NCBI GenBank assembly: GCA_950295325.1
Contig: OX485804.1
Coordinates: forward strand, 25,172,001-25,236,000
DNA length: 64,000 nucleotides
Direction of reading: 5' to 3'
Source: Polytrichum commune
Taxonomy: Eukaryota > Streptophyta > Polytrichopsida > Polytrichales > Polytrichaceae
The notes beneath the pieces were generated by a model. The model was given only the letters and a program-made list of their open reading frames with translations, did not search any database and was not told the origin of the DNA. The position numbers and the translations under genes were made by a program. Below are positions 21,480 to 33,790 of the stretch, piece after piece (position 1 is the first letter of the stretch; every line of letters starts with the position of its first letter).

Positions 21480-24460
21480 AACTAAGACTTCAACCTATTC
21501 TTAGACATTTCGAAGCCTTGAACAAATTGCATTCCTTCCAATTATGTTTATATTGGATAATAGTGTTATTATTTTTGAAGTTGCGGACATAATGGGCATC
21601 CACGAGGAGTTCAATAAACGGGCTAGGTTACCTATTAGCAATGCCTCCTCTATATTCAATTTTAATTGCACTCCACGAGAAAAACTCCAAGTGGAGAAGG
21701 ATCTAAGGCAAAGGTGCCCCCCCCCCCCCGCCCCGACACTATCTATGTACCGATACGATGCACCTAAGACTATGTACGTGAGTCATAAGAATGGTTTACA
21801 TTATAATGAGGGTCCACGAAACTTGGTCCGAAACCTTCCTTATACGCTTACATTTGAACTTAAGACAAGACTCAAGCTTTAAAAAGTCAATTTTCAAACT
21901 AAAGGGGTATTTTTCTTGAGTGAAAAATGCTAAACTCTCATGGGAAAGTGATCCCACATGAACGTTACTTCATGACTTTATACTTCGGACCCAGACCCCA
22001 ACCCTAATGTAAACTCCTGGAGTGAGTCCAAAATTTAGATGTTTTCAACCAATACAATTGCTCAATTTGCCCAGTTCCTTTGGTCTTGGACCTTAGTATG
22101 AACCCAAAAAATGTGTACCACTTCTATCAATAAAATATTGTACAATTGTGTGTGCATGTTCTTTTTGTTTTTGTTTTTTGTTTTTGGGTCTCAATGACTA
22201 AATCATGAAGAAGGATGGGTTGAAGGTTGGTGGCAAAGTTGCATCCGCGGATGCAACCTAATGTCAATCAAGTGGTCTCAATATATCCACACTTTGGAGC
22301 TTCTTCCATTGGGTCTTTTGAAAAGTCTCATGTAAAATTCCATTGGCCCTTTCTCCACATAAAAGCTTGCTAACTCATCCCTCCTTTTGCCAAACATACA
22401 TCGCCACTTCAAGTTTGTTGTCACCACCTTTCAATTTTTGAGAAAGAAGGGTACGATCAAATTTCAGCAACTTGTAGTGAATTCCTTGGAAAAGAGCTTA
22501 AGAACGTATATTTCAAATGGCATCTCACCAACCTCTACTGTAGTGCTTCAAGTTTCGGCTCCCGAGTGACTAACAATCTGTGACACATTGCCACGTGTCA
22601 CCCTTCCATTGCTTAAGACCCACTCAATCCCACGTGGAAATTTTACCTTGGCCCCGAAATAGGAACTCCTTACGATGTCACCTTTGAGAATGTTGAGTCT
22701 TCTCACATTTAATCAAGCAATCTTAATGGTCAAGAGCAAAACTTTGGATACAAGAAGTTTACACTAGGGTATGGTGCAGAGTATGGAAAATGCAATGGCA
22801 CTAAGGTCGTATCACTTTTCATTGCATGAAATTACTCTTCCTAGTTTGAGAAACCGGTTTTCAAGCTTGGGTTATAATGACGAGTCCCAAAGGGCCCTTA
22901 AATGATGTAGATGATCGTTGTTTTAAATTTCATAATTGGAGGAGACATACAAAAATATAAGTGGATGCTCATGTTGCAACAAGTCAACAAAAAAGAAAGA
23001 CATACAACTCCAATACACTCACGTGAATCATGATGTTGTTTATTTTGGAACAAGTCTAAGTCTATATATGTAATCCCAAAACATGCAGAGCTAGAATTAG
23101 AGCCCCCCCCCCCCCCCCCAAATGACTATTGCCTCCTTTTCGTAAGTGAACACCTTGAAGGAGCATGGACAAGTCGGCTGGCACCTATCTTCCCTAAGGG
23201 CAAGTCTCTAGGTTCCCATGTGGTTGGTTGAAAACATCTGGTTCACTTGGATACCCCCAATATGATTGGGCAAACCATAGGTGGGTGCATACTAAAATGA
23301 TGAAGGTAAGGTGAGTGCATGGGATGCCTGTTGTGTGCACTTTTTGAAGCTCAACATTTGTACATGAATAGTGACAATTAGGTCACCTTCGCAAATAGGT
23401 CGTCGCGTTACCCATGCAAATTTCCTTGGGTTAGAATTAGATTACATGAACTAAAAATTGTGTTTATTCTTCCCTATAGCAAGAATATTTATATTTATAG
23501 TTATGGTGGCAATACATATTTAAAATATTAGGTAACGTCAATAAATCAATGTAGGGCAACCTTTTGCACATACGCATAACATTATTCAACTGTGCCTTTC
23601 TAATTATACTAGTACTCTCCTTCACCCAAGTGTTTCAGCTTGAATTTGCTAATGCAATGCTTTGTTATGAGAATAAACATTATATAAATCCAAAGAAAAT
23701 ATGGCTTATTCCCAGCCCAACCCAACCCAACATACATACTCAAGTGAACAATGTTGTGCGAGTGTAGAGGTATACTATCAAATTGAAAATGACATAACAA
23801 ACTTACAAATTTATAAAAAAGAAACATGAGAGATTCTACAATTCATAGATTTGAGGTGAATCTCTTCTTGATTTTTGAAGCGAAAGTCATGAATAACTTA
23901 CAATTTTTCTTCTTCTTCTTAGGATATCCACATTTCTGAGTTGGAAATCTACCTATACCATTAGAATCTGGTGCAGGTCACAATTCACGATAGGTGCACT
24001 CACGTAAACAACTAAATAGTAATACACACACGCAGACAGCACCCCATTGGAAGTGCGGCAGGGAAGGATCCTACTATATAATAAGTTCAGACTATAACCT
24101 CAACTTGAGATTAATTAGAATAAGGTTGAAGCTGAGTGGAAAGCTGGGAGTTGACCTAGTTGACTTGTAAACTCCAAGTGGTGTTTATTAATTTATTACA
24201 GTTGATTTTGGTGGAAATGAAAGTTCCATTGCAAGACAGGCATACAGTAACTTTTATTAGTAACACCACCTGACCTGGCCCTGCTAAGCTAAAAAGCCAG
24301 GTCCCGTCCGAACTGCCACAAAACTTAAGAGGACAACAACTACGCTACATAATAAATAACACCAGAGGCAGTGGGTGCCAGAGCCCCAAGCAACTGGGTA
24401 TCCCAACCTTACAACAGAAAAACTGGGCCACCCGGTACTCACCCAGCCGTTACAACAGAG
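21480..24460. other. Gene-free stretch with two C homopolymers
   Basis: No gene recognised. C runs lie at 21,717-21,729 (13) and about 23,103-23,119 (17). A short G/T-rich homology block lies near 24,110-24,200 and recurs near 28,160-28,240 (GTTGACCTAGTTGACTTG type), indicating a dispersed repeat that flanks the MITE cluster on both sides. Confidence 0.45.
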
Positions 24461-24575
24461 TCCCCACACAGAGAGAGTGAGAGTGAGAGAGAGAGTGACA
24501 GAGAAAGAACACCACAATAACCATAATAAGAGAAGAAACTCCAGCACACATAAGTGTCGCGCACATGACCAACCA

Positions 24576-24743
24576 TCAGTCGCTTTGCATGTCGGAGGCG
24601 ATGAATCTCATGCAGCTGACTGTTGGCGGGGTGGTGAAGCGGATTGTTTGTCCTGGACCGGAAGCCATGGATTCGTCATCCTTCGTCGGGTAGTTCTTTG
24701 CAAGTTTTTGATTGTAGAATTCAAATTTCCTCTTTCTCCTTTC
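24576..24743 (-). CDS. Possible terminal exon of an unrecognised gene or gene fragment
   Basis: A minus-strand block of 55 codons ends at a TGA (24,576-24,578) and is preceded by an AG acceptor at 24,744-24,745. It starts in phase 0 and is basic at first (ERRKRKFEFYNQKLAKNYP), then polar, ending in SDMQSD. The codon content looks more protein-like than the overlapping frames. No family is recognised and no upstream exon can be tied to it. The region up to 24,938 is GC-rich and is followed directly by a MITE, so this may be a captured or truncated gene fragment. A GA-rich microsatellite (about 24,470-24,508) lies downstream in its sense. Confidence 0.25.
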   Translation of the reverse strand, partial: ERRKRKFEFYNQKLAKNYPTKDDESMASGPGQTIRFTTPPTVSCMRFIASDMQSD

Positions 24744-24938
24744 CTGCTCACGACACCGGGGATAGGTAAATGAAAGGCGAGGGGAGGGCGGAGGCGGGTG
24801 CAGCAAGGCGCTTTGTGCCCGCATGTCGTATTAGCCTCCAACAGAGGTTTGAACGCGGCCCCCGCCGACCAACCGCGGGGGGCCACCTAGCCGACTGCCA
24901 GGCGGAGGCTGAGGCTGGCCGATCGTACCCAAGGTTAG

Positions 24939-25435
24939 GGGCCACTTCACACACGAGCCAAGAGCCGTGACCATGGAATTGTGGGAGCCCAAGAGAAAGT
25001 GTCCAAAGGCCGTCCCTAGCACACCTCCACAATCATGTAGTGTGGTCATGGGCCCTCGAGTGTAGTGTGAAGTCATATGTGACCAAACCCCTCAACCAAA
25101 TGCTATTTCAATAACTCTCTATTCACGAGGGCCTCACACATGATAAAATAGGATAAACCGACGGTTGTGAGCGTTCGGAGTGCCATGGTCTCCCAGTGGT
25201 TTTGGGTTAGGCCCGACCTCCAAGAGACGGTTTTTGAAAATAGTGCAAGTGACCATGAAACATGATGCCGTGTAGGAGTCCATGTAGGCTTTACACCCAT
25301 CTTGCATTCACATACTCCGTTGGTCCCTCAAGCGTAGTGTGAAGCAGCGAACTCAGACCGGCGCCGCCTTTTCCACCAATGAGAGTGCTTGAATGTACTG
25401 GTCACGGGCTCTCAGTCTCGTGCGTGAAGTGGCCC
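24939..25435 (+). mobile_element. PIF/Harbinger-like MITE, copy 1 (about 497 bp)
   Basis: It begins GGGCCACTTCACACACGAG and ends with the inverted form CGTGCGTGAAGTGGCCC, giving terminal inverted repeats of roughly 35 bp with mismatches. The triplet TTA lies at 24,935-24,937 (one extra G before the element) and again at 25,436-25,438. The 3-bp TWA-type target site and GGGCC terminus fit PIF/Harbinger. It contains no transposase. Confidence 0.85.
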
Positions 25436-25889
25436 TTAGTCTCCCATAACGGGGTGCCTAGTAACCCAAATCATACCGAGGGTTAGTTCTAATGCAAAAT
25501 TCTCCCCCTACAAAATGCCATAATCATAGCCGAAGCTGGGTTTAACAAATGTCCAGGGCCTTGATAATATGCATGCCTTTAATTTTTGCCAGTGGCACCT
25601 CCCCTATGCGAGCAAGCTATCCCAGAATACTTGATACAATTGGTTACCACTCCAACTCTCAGTTTTGGGATCAAAGGCATTCCTTGCTTTCCGAACAATC
25701 CAAGGCACTGGGCGACGTAGTAGGTACCAAATAGATAGAAACTCCAACCCCTTTCAAGCAAGGGGCTGGTGTGAATAAAGTGTCCGTTCGTAATGCCAAT
25801 GACCCGATGCCCACTGGACAAGGGGACATTGGGACAAATGCTACTCTCCCCTTTCGAGGATGGACACTATAGTGACACACTATACAAGT

Positions 25890-26092
25890 TCCTAGCTAGC
25901 CACTAGTGCCTTGAAGATACCGGACATGGTATCCCCCCAAAGGGCTTTGAGGTACCCATACAACAAGGTCCAAGGACCCCCCACCATAGTTGGGTGGACT
26001 AAGGTGGTGAGCACCACGCCGGCATGGGGAATAGAACCCACAACCTCCTCATTGGGGGCCATGAGCCCTAACCACCAAGCCAAGGCCCGTGG
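25890..26092 (-). mobile_element. tRNA-derived SINE-like element
   Basis: On the minus strand an A box (TGGCTTGGTGG, about 26,075-26,085) is followed about 45 bp later by a B box with one or two mismatches (GGTTCTATTCC, about 26,028-26,038). The body runs to lower coordinates with no defined tail. It is not a functional tRNA because the acceptor and anticodon arms do not pair. Confidence 0.5.
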
Positions 26093-26099
26093 TGCCTGT

Positions 26100-26580
26100 A
26101 GGTACCAAATACTTCTAATTTGGCTGCAAAATCTAAGTGGTAGAAGCTCAACAAAAAGGCATTTAATTTCTTCATGGAGGAGACATCCTTAGGGACCTCT
26201 ATCCATTGGAGACATCTTCCCTTTATGGATCCCATTAGAAGCCCGTTGCCAAGCTCTACTTGTACAAGGACACGCATAAAATCTATGGAGTAGTGACTCG
26301 GTTACATTACAAGTGCAACACGTGCATCTAGAATCAAGGTTAAGTGAGATGTAATTGTGGCATTCATTAATGGTAGCAAGAAAGTGTTCATGTTGTGTGG
26401 GGAGATTTTTTGGGCATAATCGGTCAAGATCGTAGTGTTTCCAAGTCCATATGCTTACATGTTGTGATCTTTCAGTCTTATTTAGTTGAGTGTAGTCTAT
26501 AGATTCCTCTAAAACGGTTGGTAATTTTTCCAAAGTCTTGAACTTCAATTGGTTATTTCTCAAACTCAACCGGTGCATCT
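26100..26580 (-). pseudogene. L1-type LINE fragment: RT-associated zinc-binding region
   Basis: A minus-strand frame (26,189-26,578) carries a Cys/His pattern (CTCCTCN.TESLLHRFYACP..SRAWQ) typical of the zinc-binding region C-terminal to plant L1 reverse transcriptases. After a frameshift it continues to about 26,100 (KGRCLQWIEVPK...), as in the conserved tail of that domain. The 5' block (SLRNNQLKFKTLEKLP ... DLDRLCPKNLPT) recurs at 41.3-41.9 kb (twice, inverted) and 46.1 kb. No RT core is present, so it is a truncated 3' fragment. Confidence 0.65.
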
Positions 26581-26584
26581 ATAA

Positions 26585-27050
26585 CTAGCGACATGCTCCA
26601 CTATTGGTCTAGTTTCATCATTTTTTTAGGGGATACAAAGTAGGGTATGGATAGTCAACGGTGTTTTGGTCTACGATGCCATTTGAGTCTATACATCATC
26701 CAAGAATCTTCATACCTAGGCAAAATCACCCTAGTATTAATAAGGTTTTAATTTGGCATCGACCCAGATTATAACTCGGGTATGCAAAGATTCTTTCACC
26801 TTGACGAACGCACCAGATATCAGTTTGATTGATATTACAACTTTGATATCCAGGGGTAAGTTATTTGGGGGTATCATTATTGATGTCGATTATTGATATC
26901 ATGCATTCACCTATATACGGACCAACCTTGGTCGGTTCTCCCTGTTCGTTGCAACCAAATCAAGTGAAGTTACAACAACACTGTACTCTTCAGACACTAG
27001 GGTACTGTTTGTTTGGCGTCCTGGAATTACAGATAAGCCTCCATACACGT
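26585..27050. other. Gene-free stretch
   Basis: Nothing recognised between the L1 fragment and the 156-bp array. Confidence 0.5.
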
Positions 27051-27054
27051 TCCC

Positions 27055-27675
27055 CCGGTAAGTGTAAAAAAAATTCCATGGCCCTGCTAGATTCTCAATA
27101 GGAACATGGTAGATGTTAGGGCCACTTCACACACGGGACTGAGAGCCCATAACCATTTACACTTCAAGCACTCTCATTGGTGGAAAAGGTGGCGCCGGTC
27201 TGAGTTCGCTCGGTAAGTGTAAAAACAAATTCCATGGCCCTGCTAGATTCTCAATAGGAGCATGGTAGATGTTAGGGCCACTTCACACACGGGACTGAGA
27301 GCCCGTGACCATTTACACTTCAAGCACTCTCATTGGTGGAAAAGGTGGCGCCGGTCTGAGTTCGCTCGGTAAGTGTAAAAACAAATTCCATGGCCCTGCT
27401 AGATTCTCAATAGGAACATGGTAGATATTAGGGCCGCTTCACACACGGGACTGAGAGCCCGTGACCATTTACACTTCAAGCACTCTCATTGGTGGAAAAG
27501 GTGGCGCCGGTCTGAGTTCGCTCAGTAAGTGTAAAAAATTCCATGGCCCTGCTAGATTCTCAATAGAAACATTGTAGATGTTAGGGACACGTCACACATG
27601 GGACTGAGAGCCCGTGACCATTTACACTTCAAGCACTCTCATTGGTGGAAAAAACGGCGCCGGTCTGAGTTCGCT
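27055..27675 (+). repeat. 156-bp tandem array made of a MITE end plus its flanking DNA, four units
   Basis: AGATGTTAGGGCCACTTC or a close variant starts at 27,111, 27,267, 27,423 and 27,576 (spacing 156, 156, 153). Each unit is about 60 bp of flank (GTAAGTGTAAAAA...CCATGGCCCTGCTAGATTC) joined to about 92 bp of MITE terminus (through GGCGCCGGTCTGAGTTCGCT). The last unit runs into the full MITE at 27,584-28,096. Units 1-3 are almost identical, so the amplification is recent compared with the MITE family divergence. Confidence 0.95.
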
Positions 27676-28096
27676 GCTTCACACTGCGCTTGAGGGACCA
27701 ACGGAGTATGTGAACGCAAGATGGATGTAAAAGTCCGGATTCCTACTACACGGCAATATCCAATGGATCGTGTTTCATGGTCACTTGGATTGTTTTTTAA
27801 AAACCACTTCTTGGAGGTTGGATTAACACAAAACCACTGGGAGACCACATCACTCCGAACGCTCACAACAATTGGTTTAATCTATTTTAATCATGTGTGA
27901 AGACCCGTGTGAATAGAAAGTTATCGAAATAGCATTTGGTTGAGGAGTCCGGTCACATATGACTTCACAGTACACTTGAGGGTCCGTAACCACACTACAT
28001 GATTTTGGAAGTGTGTTGGGACGGCCTTTGGACACTTTGCATTTGGGCTCTCACAATTACATGGTCACGGCACTTGGCTTGTGTGTGAAGTGGCCC
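27584..28096 (-). mobile_element. PIF/Harbinger-like MITE, copy 2, inverted relative to copy 1
   Basis: It starts GGGACACGTCACACATGGGACTGAGAGCCC and ends CTTGTGTGTGAAGTGGCCC. The interior matches copy 1 in reverse order (for example CTTGAGGGACCAACGGAGTATG, and CATATGACTTCACAGTACACTTGAGG). The left flank is TTA but the right flank is GAA, so the target duplication is lost, as expected if the tandem array formed by rearrangement at the left border. Confidence 0.85.
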
Positions 28097-29600
28097 GAAG
28101 TAAGGTAATAGAATGTTCAAGCTGAACAAAGACACGCGAGGCTGGCACTTTATGTATATTATTCCAATAGTAATAAATGAGGTTGGAGCCGAGGTTGGCT
28201 TTGACCTAGTTGACTTGCTACGGTAGTTGCAAGTGGGTATTTATGTTGTGGCGGCCGGAGAACCAAAAACTAACTTTCACACAAGAATCCACGAGATATT
28301 GTTTGAAGTTTGGTTGCATGGCTCAACATGCCCACTATAAAATTGTGGTATATACCTCGTACTTATGTCTCACTAGACTCTTTCAAGGTTTTCAAGGCCC
28401 ATTTTTATGTCGATTCAGTTTGAAATAGTAGCGTCCATGCTACATACTATTTCAAGAAGAGTTGTAGTAACTTTTAGATGTCTTGCATGTTATCTAAACA
28501 AAGAGACGTGACAACAACACCCAATAGTCATGCAAAATCATACTCTCCACTCAACCATACGAGCATAGGAATGCTTGAATCCCCTTTGCACTACATTTAC
28601 TATGGTGATAGTAACGCGGTCCGCAATGGTGAGCTCGTTTTAAGATTTAAAACATTGGGAATGAAATTGTGGGTGCAAACTATTTACCAACCCACAATAT
28701 TGAACATTAGAAGTTCGTTTTGAGAGATTATGGCAATGTACTATTATATATTTGACATATAGCTTCTCACATTGGGCTTGAAGTGAGTACATATCTTGCA
28801 AAGAATGGTTCTCATCACCAACATCTACCTTCAAGAAACACCTTGCTTTCCATGATGATGTTTCCTTCAAGTCTTGCTCTTTTTCCACAAATAGGCCCTA
28901 CATTTTGTAGAACTTTCCTAAGGTCCTCCCTATAAACTACCTCATAACAACATCAACTCTTCCTCAAGGTGATTAAATATGTTTTCTCTCTTGCTTTTAA
29001 AGCTTACAAAATGAGATTGAGATGTTTGGATTTGCATTCCCATGAGATTTTGTTTCATGCGTTACCCACAACTTAGAAGTGGAAGTTCAAGAACATAGTG
29101 AATGATTGAATATTAAAGTGTATCTAGGGTTGCATCATCATTTTCTTGCATGATGGTGTATATCGTGGGACACAGTATAGGGAGCTAGTGGTAAGTGACA
29201 CAATATATTTCCATTTTTCTTGGAAAATTTGAAGTACGGATAACGTATAACCCATGGGTATTTAGTATACAATCTACCGACTTGTTATACTTTGATATGA
29301 AAGGCAGGTCAAACAAAGTGTGATTAATGAAAGGGTTTGCCCAACTCTACTTTGACAATCAACCACCGCACCCTTGAAATAAGGGTCACAATTTGAATTT
29401 CACTATTGTTGACTATTCAAATTAAAAATAAAATAAAATTGCAACACATTCCAATTATCAAGCTTCCAAACTATTTCAAAATGCATGGAATCTAGACAAA
29501 TAGATTGATGGAGACATTGCGCAAAAGAAGAAACTTATGTTTTTGGCATAAATGGAGGTAGAAAATAAAATTGCTCCTACAAATCAACGTCTATTGGTAG
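28097..29600. other. Gene-free stretch
   Basis: A dispersed block near 28,160-28,240 (also near 24,110-24,200). Otherwise no recognised feature. Confidence 0.45.
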
Positions 29601-29639
29601 TGGTTGTCTACTATAATAGCTATATGTAGAGAGGTTGAA

Positions 29640-30235
29640 ATCTTGAAGGGCGTGAAAATAATGGCTAATTGTGTTGGTTGCCTACGTTTACTAGGGTATA
29701 GCATCTTGTGTGTTTGTTGGAGTGAAGTGTTGGGCAATTTGGTGTACTACTTTGTTGTGTTAGGCTATGTGAAGGGTTATTATTTTTATTATTTTTATTA
29801 TTTTCATTGGTGTGTGGGTGAGTGCAAGTGGAGATCATGTGTGGCCATGCATCAATATTGTGGTTTGGGCAAAGTGTGTAGTTGGGGTTGGGACATGTTA
29901 GTTGCCAAAAGATGTTCTTTTAGCAGTTTCCCATGTATTGGGCGTATCAATATTTTAAGGTTTGTGCAATTTGTGCATCAAATATGTTAAAGGCTTTCCA
30001 TATTTTTATTTTTTTATTTTTTTATTTTGATTGATTTGCTCTTTAGACACCCATTTGTCGACATATGTGAATTTGGATTTTGGAATTCGTAGTTCTTGTT
30101 CGTAGTGGTATTTGTTTATGTATGTTTGGAGGTTGCGGATTCCTTTGTGATGTTTGCTTGTTAGGATCCCGTTGAGCCAATAAGGTATGTGTAAAACCAA
30201 ATTTTTGGCTATCGCCCAGCCGAAGTTGACCATTT
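29640..30235 (-). pseudogene. LINE-A copy 2: ORF2 C-terminal fragment, cut off by the gypsy LTR
   Basis: On the minus strand 30,233-30,006 reads PYWLNGI...IRNLQTYINKYHYEQELR...SKFTYVDKW, matching the region just after the RNase H in copy 1 (about 9,400-9,220). Similarity continues to about 29,650 (for example ATTGGGCGTA in both). The similarity stops at the probable start of the LTR at 30,241, so the LTR retrotransposon may have inserted into this LINE. An ATTTT/ATTATT repeat lies within (29,777-29,806; 30,002-30,027). Confidence 0.7.
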
Positions 30236-30240
30236 TCCTT

Positions 30241-32054
30241 TGTTGATGAGATTCATCCGGCTATTAGCCACTGGAGGCCATCCAGTGTGAAAAGGAAGGG
30301 CTATTGCCGTTGCAGAAGCGGTTAGACTATTAACCGACTGCCCCTCACCCTGGGCGCTATGAGGAGGGGACAGTCGAGGTTGAAGACATGCTATTGTCAT
30401 GTTGTAGAATCTTACATAGTCTCAAAGTAGTGTTAGCAATAAGCATAGCGGCAACTCTCAGTGATCGGGGTTGAGAAGCTATTAGGCAGCTAAATCAGAA
30501 TTTAGCAGAGTAGGCAAGTATGTTGAAGCCGTGAGATGCGGACTTCGGTATAATCTGAACTTGGACATTGAAGTAAAGTTGTAATTTCAGGGCTATAATT
30601 TTGATGCATTTGGAAGAGTCAAATTGTGTCGCGAGTGAGTATGAGCAATATTCGAGAAGTGGAAATTTTGTCTTGATAACGTGAGAATTTGTCGGTCGAA
30701 TGCAAGTCACGCGAGTAGTCTGATGAGGAGTGTCTGAGAGAGAGGGCAAAGTTTGTTTTGTCGAAACAGGAAGTGAAAGATATATCGGGCGATAGGCCGA
30801 TAAAAGAAAAAAGTCAGAGTGATAGTTTAAAAGAGTAGTGTCTGGAGAGTTCGGCATTGTCTGAGAATATTTGCAATAACCTGTGGAGGGCAATGGCCGA
30901 GAGCATACGGAATAGTCAGAAAGGCAAGTAGATTCACTGAGACTGTGAGAGCCTCGTGCCTATACCAGCGAGTGATCCTTGGGATATCGCCAAAGAGATT
31001 ACAAAGTCATGTAAAATCTGGAACGGGAAGTAAAAGTCTTGGCGATAAGCAAGAACCTATTCGCCATAACTTGAGAGTCAGTGAGAGAGCAGACGAGTCG
31101 CTTGAGAGGGGCAATCGCATGTTCATCAATAAGACAAAGAAAATACCTAGTCAAGAGGATGAAGTGGAAGAAATAGTAAGAAGAAGAAAAAGAGGCAAGT
31201 AGTCTGGGAGGCCGCAGTAATGGCTGAGAGGCTTGAGAGAAGCAAGGCCATTACCAAGAGAGAGATTAAGTGGCCATAGCCATGAGCAAAGGCTGAAGCC
31301 TGAGTGTCAGAAATAGACGTTACCTGGCAGTTACCTAGGTAAGGGTATAGCCTGGGTAGGGCCATTGAGCAGAGAGAGAGAGAGGAGATGAGAAGTCAGT
31401 AACAGGTAGGCTATAGGCTGCCATGACGTTACCAAGAAGGAGGAGACATTACCATTAAAGAGTAAGATTATACCTTGTGCAAGTTTTGAATAAAATCAGC
31501 AGACTAGAGCTTTAACACGGGATATCGCCTGGCTTGTTGTGCGTTGTTTTATGTATTGACAATGTGGATGTTTTTGAGATGAGTTGCCAAATTTACCGGA
31601 TAAGTGGAGGTGATGGCTATTAACTCTGCGACACTTGCATGATGGTTGTAATTTGATTAAAGAAAAAATTAAATCGTTGAATTACCACAATTGTGATTTA
31701 TGATGAGCAAAGACTATGCGGTTACAGAAAGACATTACCCCGACTTTGTCCTGACTATGAGCCATCGACCACTTGCCAAGCTTTTGAGCTTCACGACTGA
31801 AATAGGTCAAGACATAGAGTGATAGAAAATTCCCTGAATATAGGACGGAATCACTCACGACTGAGGAAGCACAAAGGAACCATAAGAGTGGAGAGTAAGC
31901 GGAATTAAGAAGGAATGAAAGAAGAAAGACCCTAAGTTGTTATTATAATCCTTAATCCAATGTGACATTAACCCTTATAGACACTATCTCAGTCTTCCTG
32001 GAGACATAGTTCTATGGGTTTAATTGTTTTAAGTCATAGCAAAAACTTACTACA
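30241..32054 (+). mobile_element. Long terminal repeat of a gypsy-type retrotransposon (about 1.8 kb)
   Basis: The right border is fixed by ...TTACTACA followed four bases later by a tRNA-Asp primer binding site. The left border is inferred from TGTTGATGAG at 30,241, where LINE-A similarity ends. The LTR is rich in GAGAG and AAG motifs and holds no long reading frame. Long LTRs with this primer site are typical of the Tat/Athila side of the gypsy superfamily. No second LTR is found in the window, so this is a truncated element or its 3' half was lost. Confidence 0.65.
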
Positions 32055-32058
32055 TTTT

Positions 32059-32075
32059 TGGCGCCGTTGCCGGGG
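32059..32075 (+). promoter_or_regulatory. Primer binding site complementary to plant tRNA-Asp
   Basis: TGGCGCCGTTGCCGGGG is the complement of the 3' end of plant tRNA-Asp including its CCA, and is the usual minus-strand primer site of many plant gypsy elements. Its position four bases after a TACA terminus is normal. Confidence 0.85.
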
Positions 32076-33180
32076 AAGGGGTCCCTAGAGGTTCTAGGTG
32101 AGAGTTTCATTTGTGTGTGCACAGGCCAAGAGGCAGAGGCAGAAAAAAAAAAAAAAAACAGGCGAAGGCGGTAGCGTTGCCGAATTTTCTTCAGAGCCGC
32201 AGGCTCTTCCTCGGGGAATGAGGATGGAGGGTTGAGCATTTTTCGAGTATGGTCTGGGGGAGAAACAGAGTCCGAATGTAGGCATGAAGGGACGAGCCAC
32301 TGTCGGCAGTGGGCAACACAGACGGGGAGGAGCTTTGCGGCGATGGTGAGGGACGAGGCTGCTAGAATGCCGAGGGCCCATCTCTCTTCCACCAAAGAGT
32401 CTACTGGGGTGGTGGCAGGGAAGTGCCGACCTCACCACATCGGTAGCGGGGCGGTAAAGGGAATGCAGGTAGGAAGGCAAGTTGAAGAGAACCATGGGCC
32501 TTGTGAATCGGACTGACACAGAAGAGAGAGGGAGAGGCGGCTGGTTGGTCGAATCCGAATCGGGGATCTGATGCCCAAAGGCGGTGGCACAAGTGTCCAC
32601 TGTTGAAGCCAAGTGTGTGTGTATCGGTTTGTGGGCTGTTGGGTTGAGCGCAGATAAGACCAGAAGTAGCGGCAAGGATTCAAGCATTTTCGCCCTGGCA
32701 GGTTGGGATTGTTGCCGCGTCGACCAAATTGTGAGAGGGAACAACGACTAGCTTCTAGTGAGGGGATCTCGGCCATCCAGTGTGCAGAGGAGGGAGGCAG
32801 GCTGGGAGGCAGCTCAAACAATGTTGTGACAAGGTGGCTGGGATTTGTTGGTGTGGAAGGAGCACTACAAGGAAATGGGTGTATAATTGACAAAAATGTG
32901 ACACTAAAATGTCCGAAGTGACAAAATCAGCTCAAAGCTATGAGTTTTTGTCAATTCGGACATTATTCAAAATTTGTGTCAATTTTCTGTCATCAGATTT
33001 ATATATTTCACGTTTAATTTATTCCCTTCACCTGAGCATGTGTCTCATATTTATTAACAACAAAAGGTGTTACAAAAGGTGTTACAAAAGGTTTTTAATT
33101 ATTGTAATTACTAGTATAAGTAATTAATATAAATAATGTATTTACTATAATTAATGTAATAACTAATTTAATTAATTAAT

Positions 33181-33375
33181 GTAAATACTGAAATTACCAA
33201 TTTAAGTAAATACTGAAATTACCCTTTTGAGTAAATACTGAAATTACCAATTTAACTAAATACTGAAATTTGTTAATTTAAGTAAATACTGAAATTTGCT
33301 AATTTAGGTAAATACTGAAATTTGCTAATTTAAGTACATACTGAAATTTGCTATTTTCAGTAAAATACTGAAATT
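33181..33375 (+). repeat. Eight tandem units of 25-26 bp inside the CACTA element
   Basis: GTAAATACTGAAATT or a one-base variant starts at 33,181, 33,206, 33,231, 33,256, 33,282, 33,308, 33,334 and 33,360. The spacer alternates between ACCAATTTAA- and TGCTAATTTA-type. Confidence 0.95.
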
Positions 33376-33603
33376 ATTGTAATTAATGTAGTTAAAATAA
33401 TTACAATAATTACTGTAATAATGTTTAGGAGTATTTTTGTAAATTGTTTTTAATACAAATACAATACGTACTAATTAAAAACAGTAAATACATTAATTCT
33501 ATGCTTGTTTTTACTTTCACTAATTAAAAAATATATATACATAAGTTTATAAGTCTTATGGCTTCTTCATACAAAACTCTTACATACTTGGCCTATATCA
33601 TGT

Positions 33604-33790
33604 AATGAGCGGTGACTTAGTGGCTAAGGCCTTCACACTATAGCCAAGAGGTTCAAGGTTCGATCCCTTTGACCCCTCACCCTTGGCTTCGCCTAGGGTA
33701 GGTAGGTTGCTTTGTCCATTAGCCTAGGTTAGGTGAGGTGGCCTTTGACCCTTAGACCTATGTGAGTAGGCCCCGAATGCGAGGGCGGAT
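33604..33790 (+). mobile_element. tRNA-derived SINE-like element inside the CACTA element
   Basis: A good A box (TGACTTAGTGG, about 33,611-33,621) and a perfect B box (GGTTCGATCCC, about 33,656-33,666) lie at normal spacing. A CT-rich, TAGG-repeat body follows to about 33,790. This is a third nesting level (SINE in CACTA in gypsy). No flanking duplication identified. Confidence 0.55.

Noticed and set aside
24608-25076. Several overlapping GC-rich frames of 80-94 codons
   Set aside because: They run across the MITE border and have no conserved content.
32094-32893. Minus-strand frames up to 216 codons in the gypsy leader as genes
   Set aside because: They are low-complexity Pro/Ser/Thr frames antisense to a retrotransposon leader, overlap each other in all frames and have no domain.
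33604-33680. A functional tRNA gene
   Set aside because: The A and B boxes are good, but acceptor, anticodon and T arms do not pair as a tRNA. A SINE head fits better.
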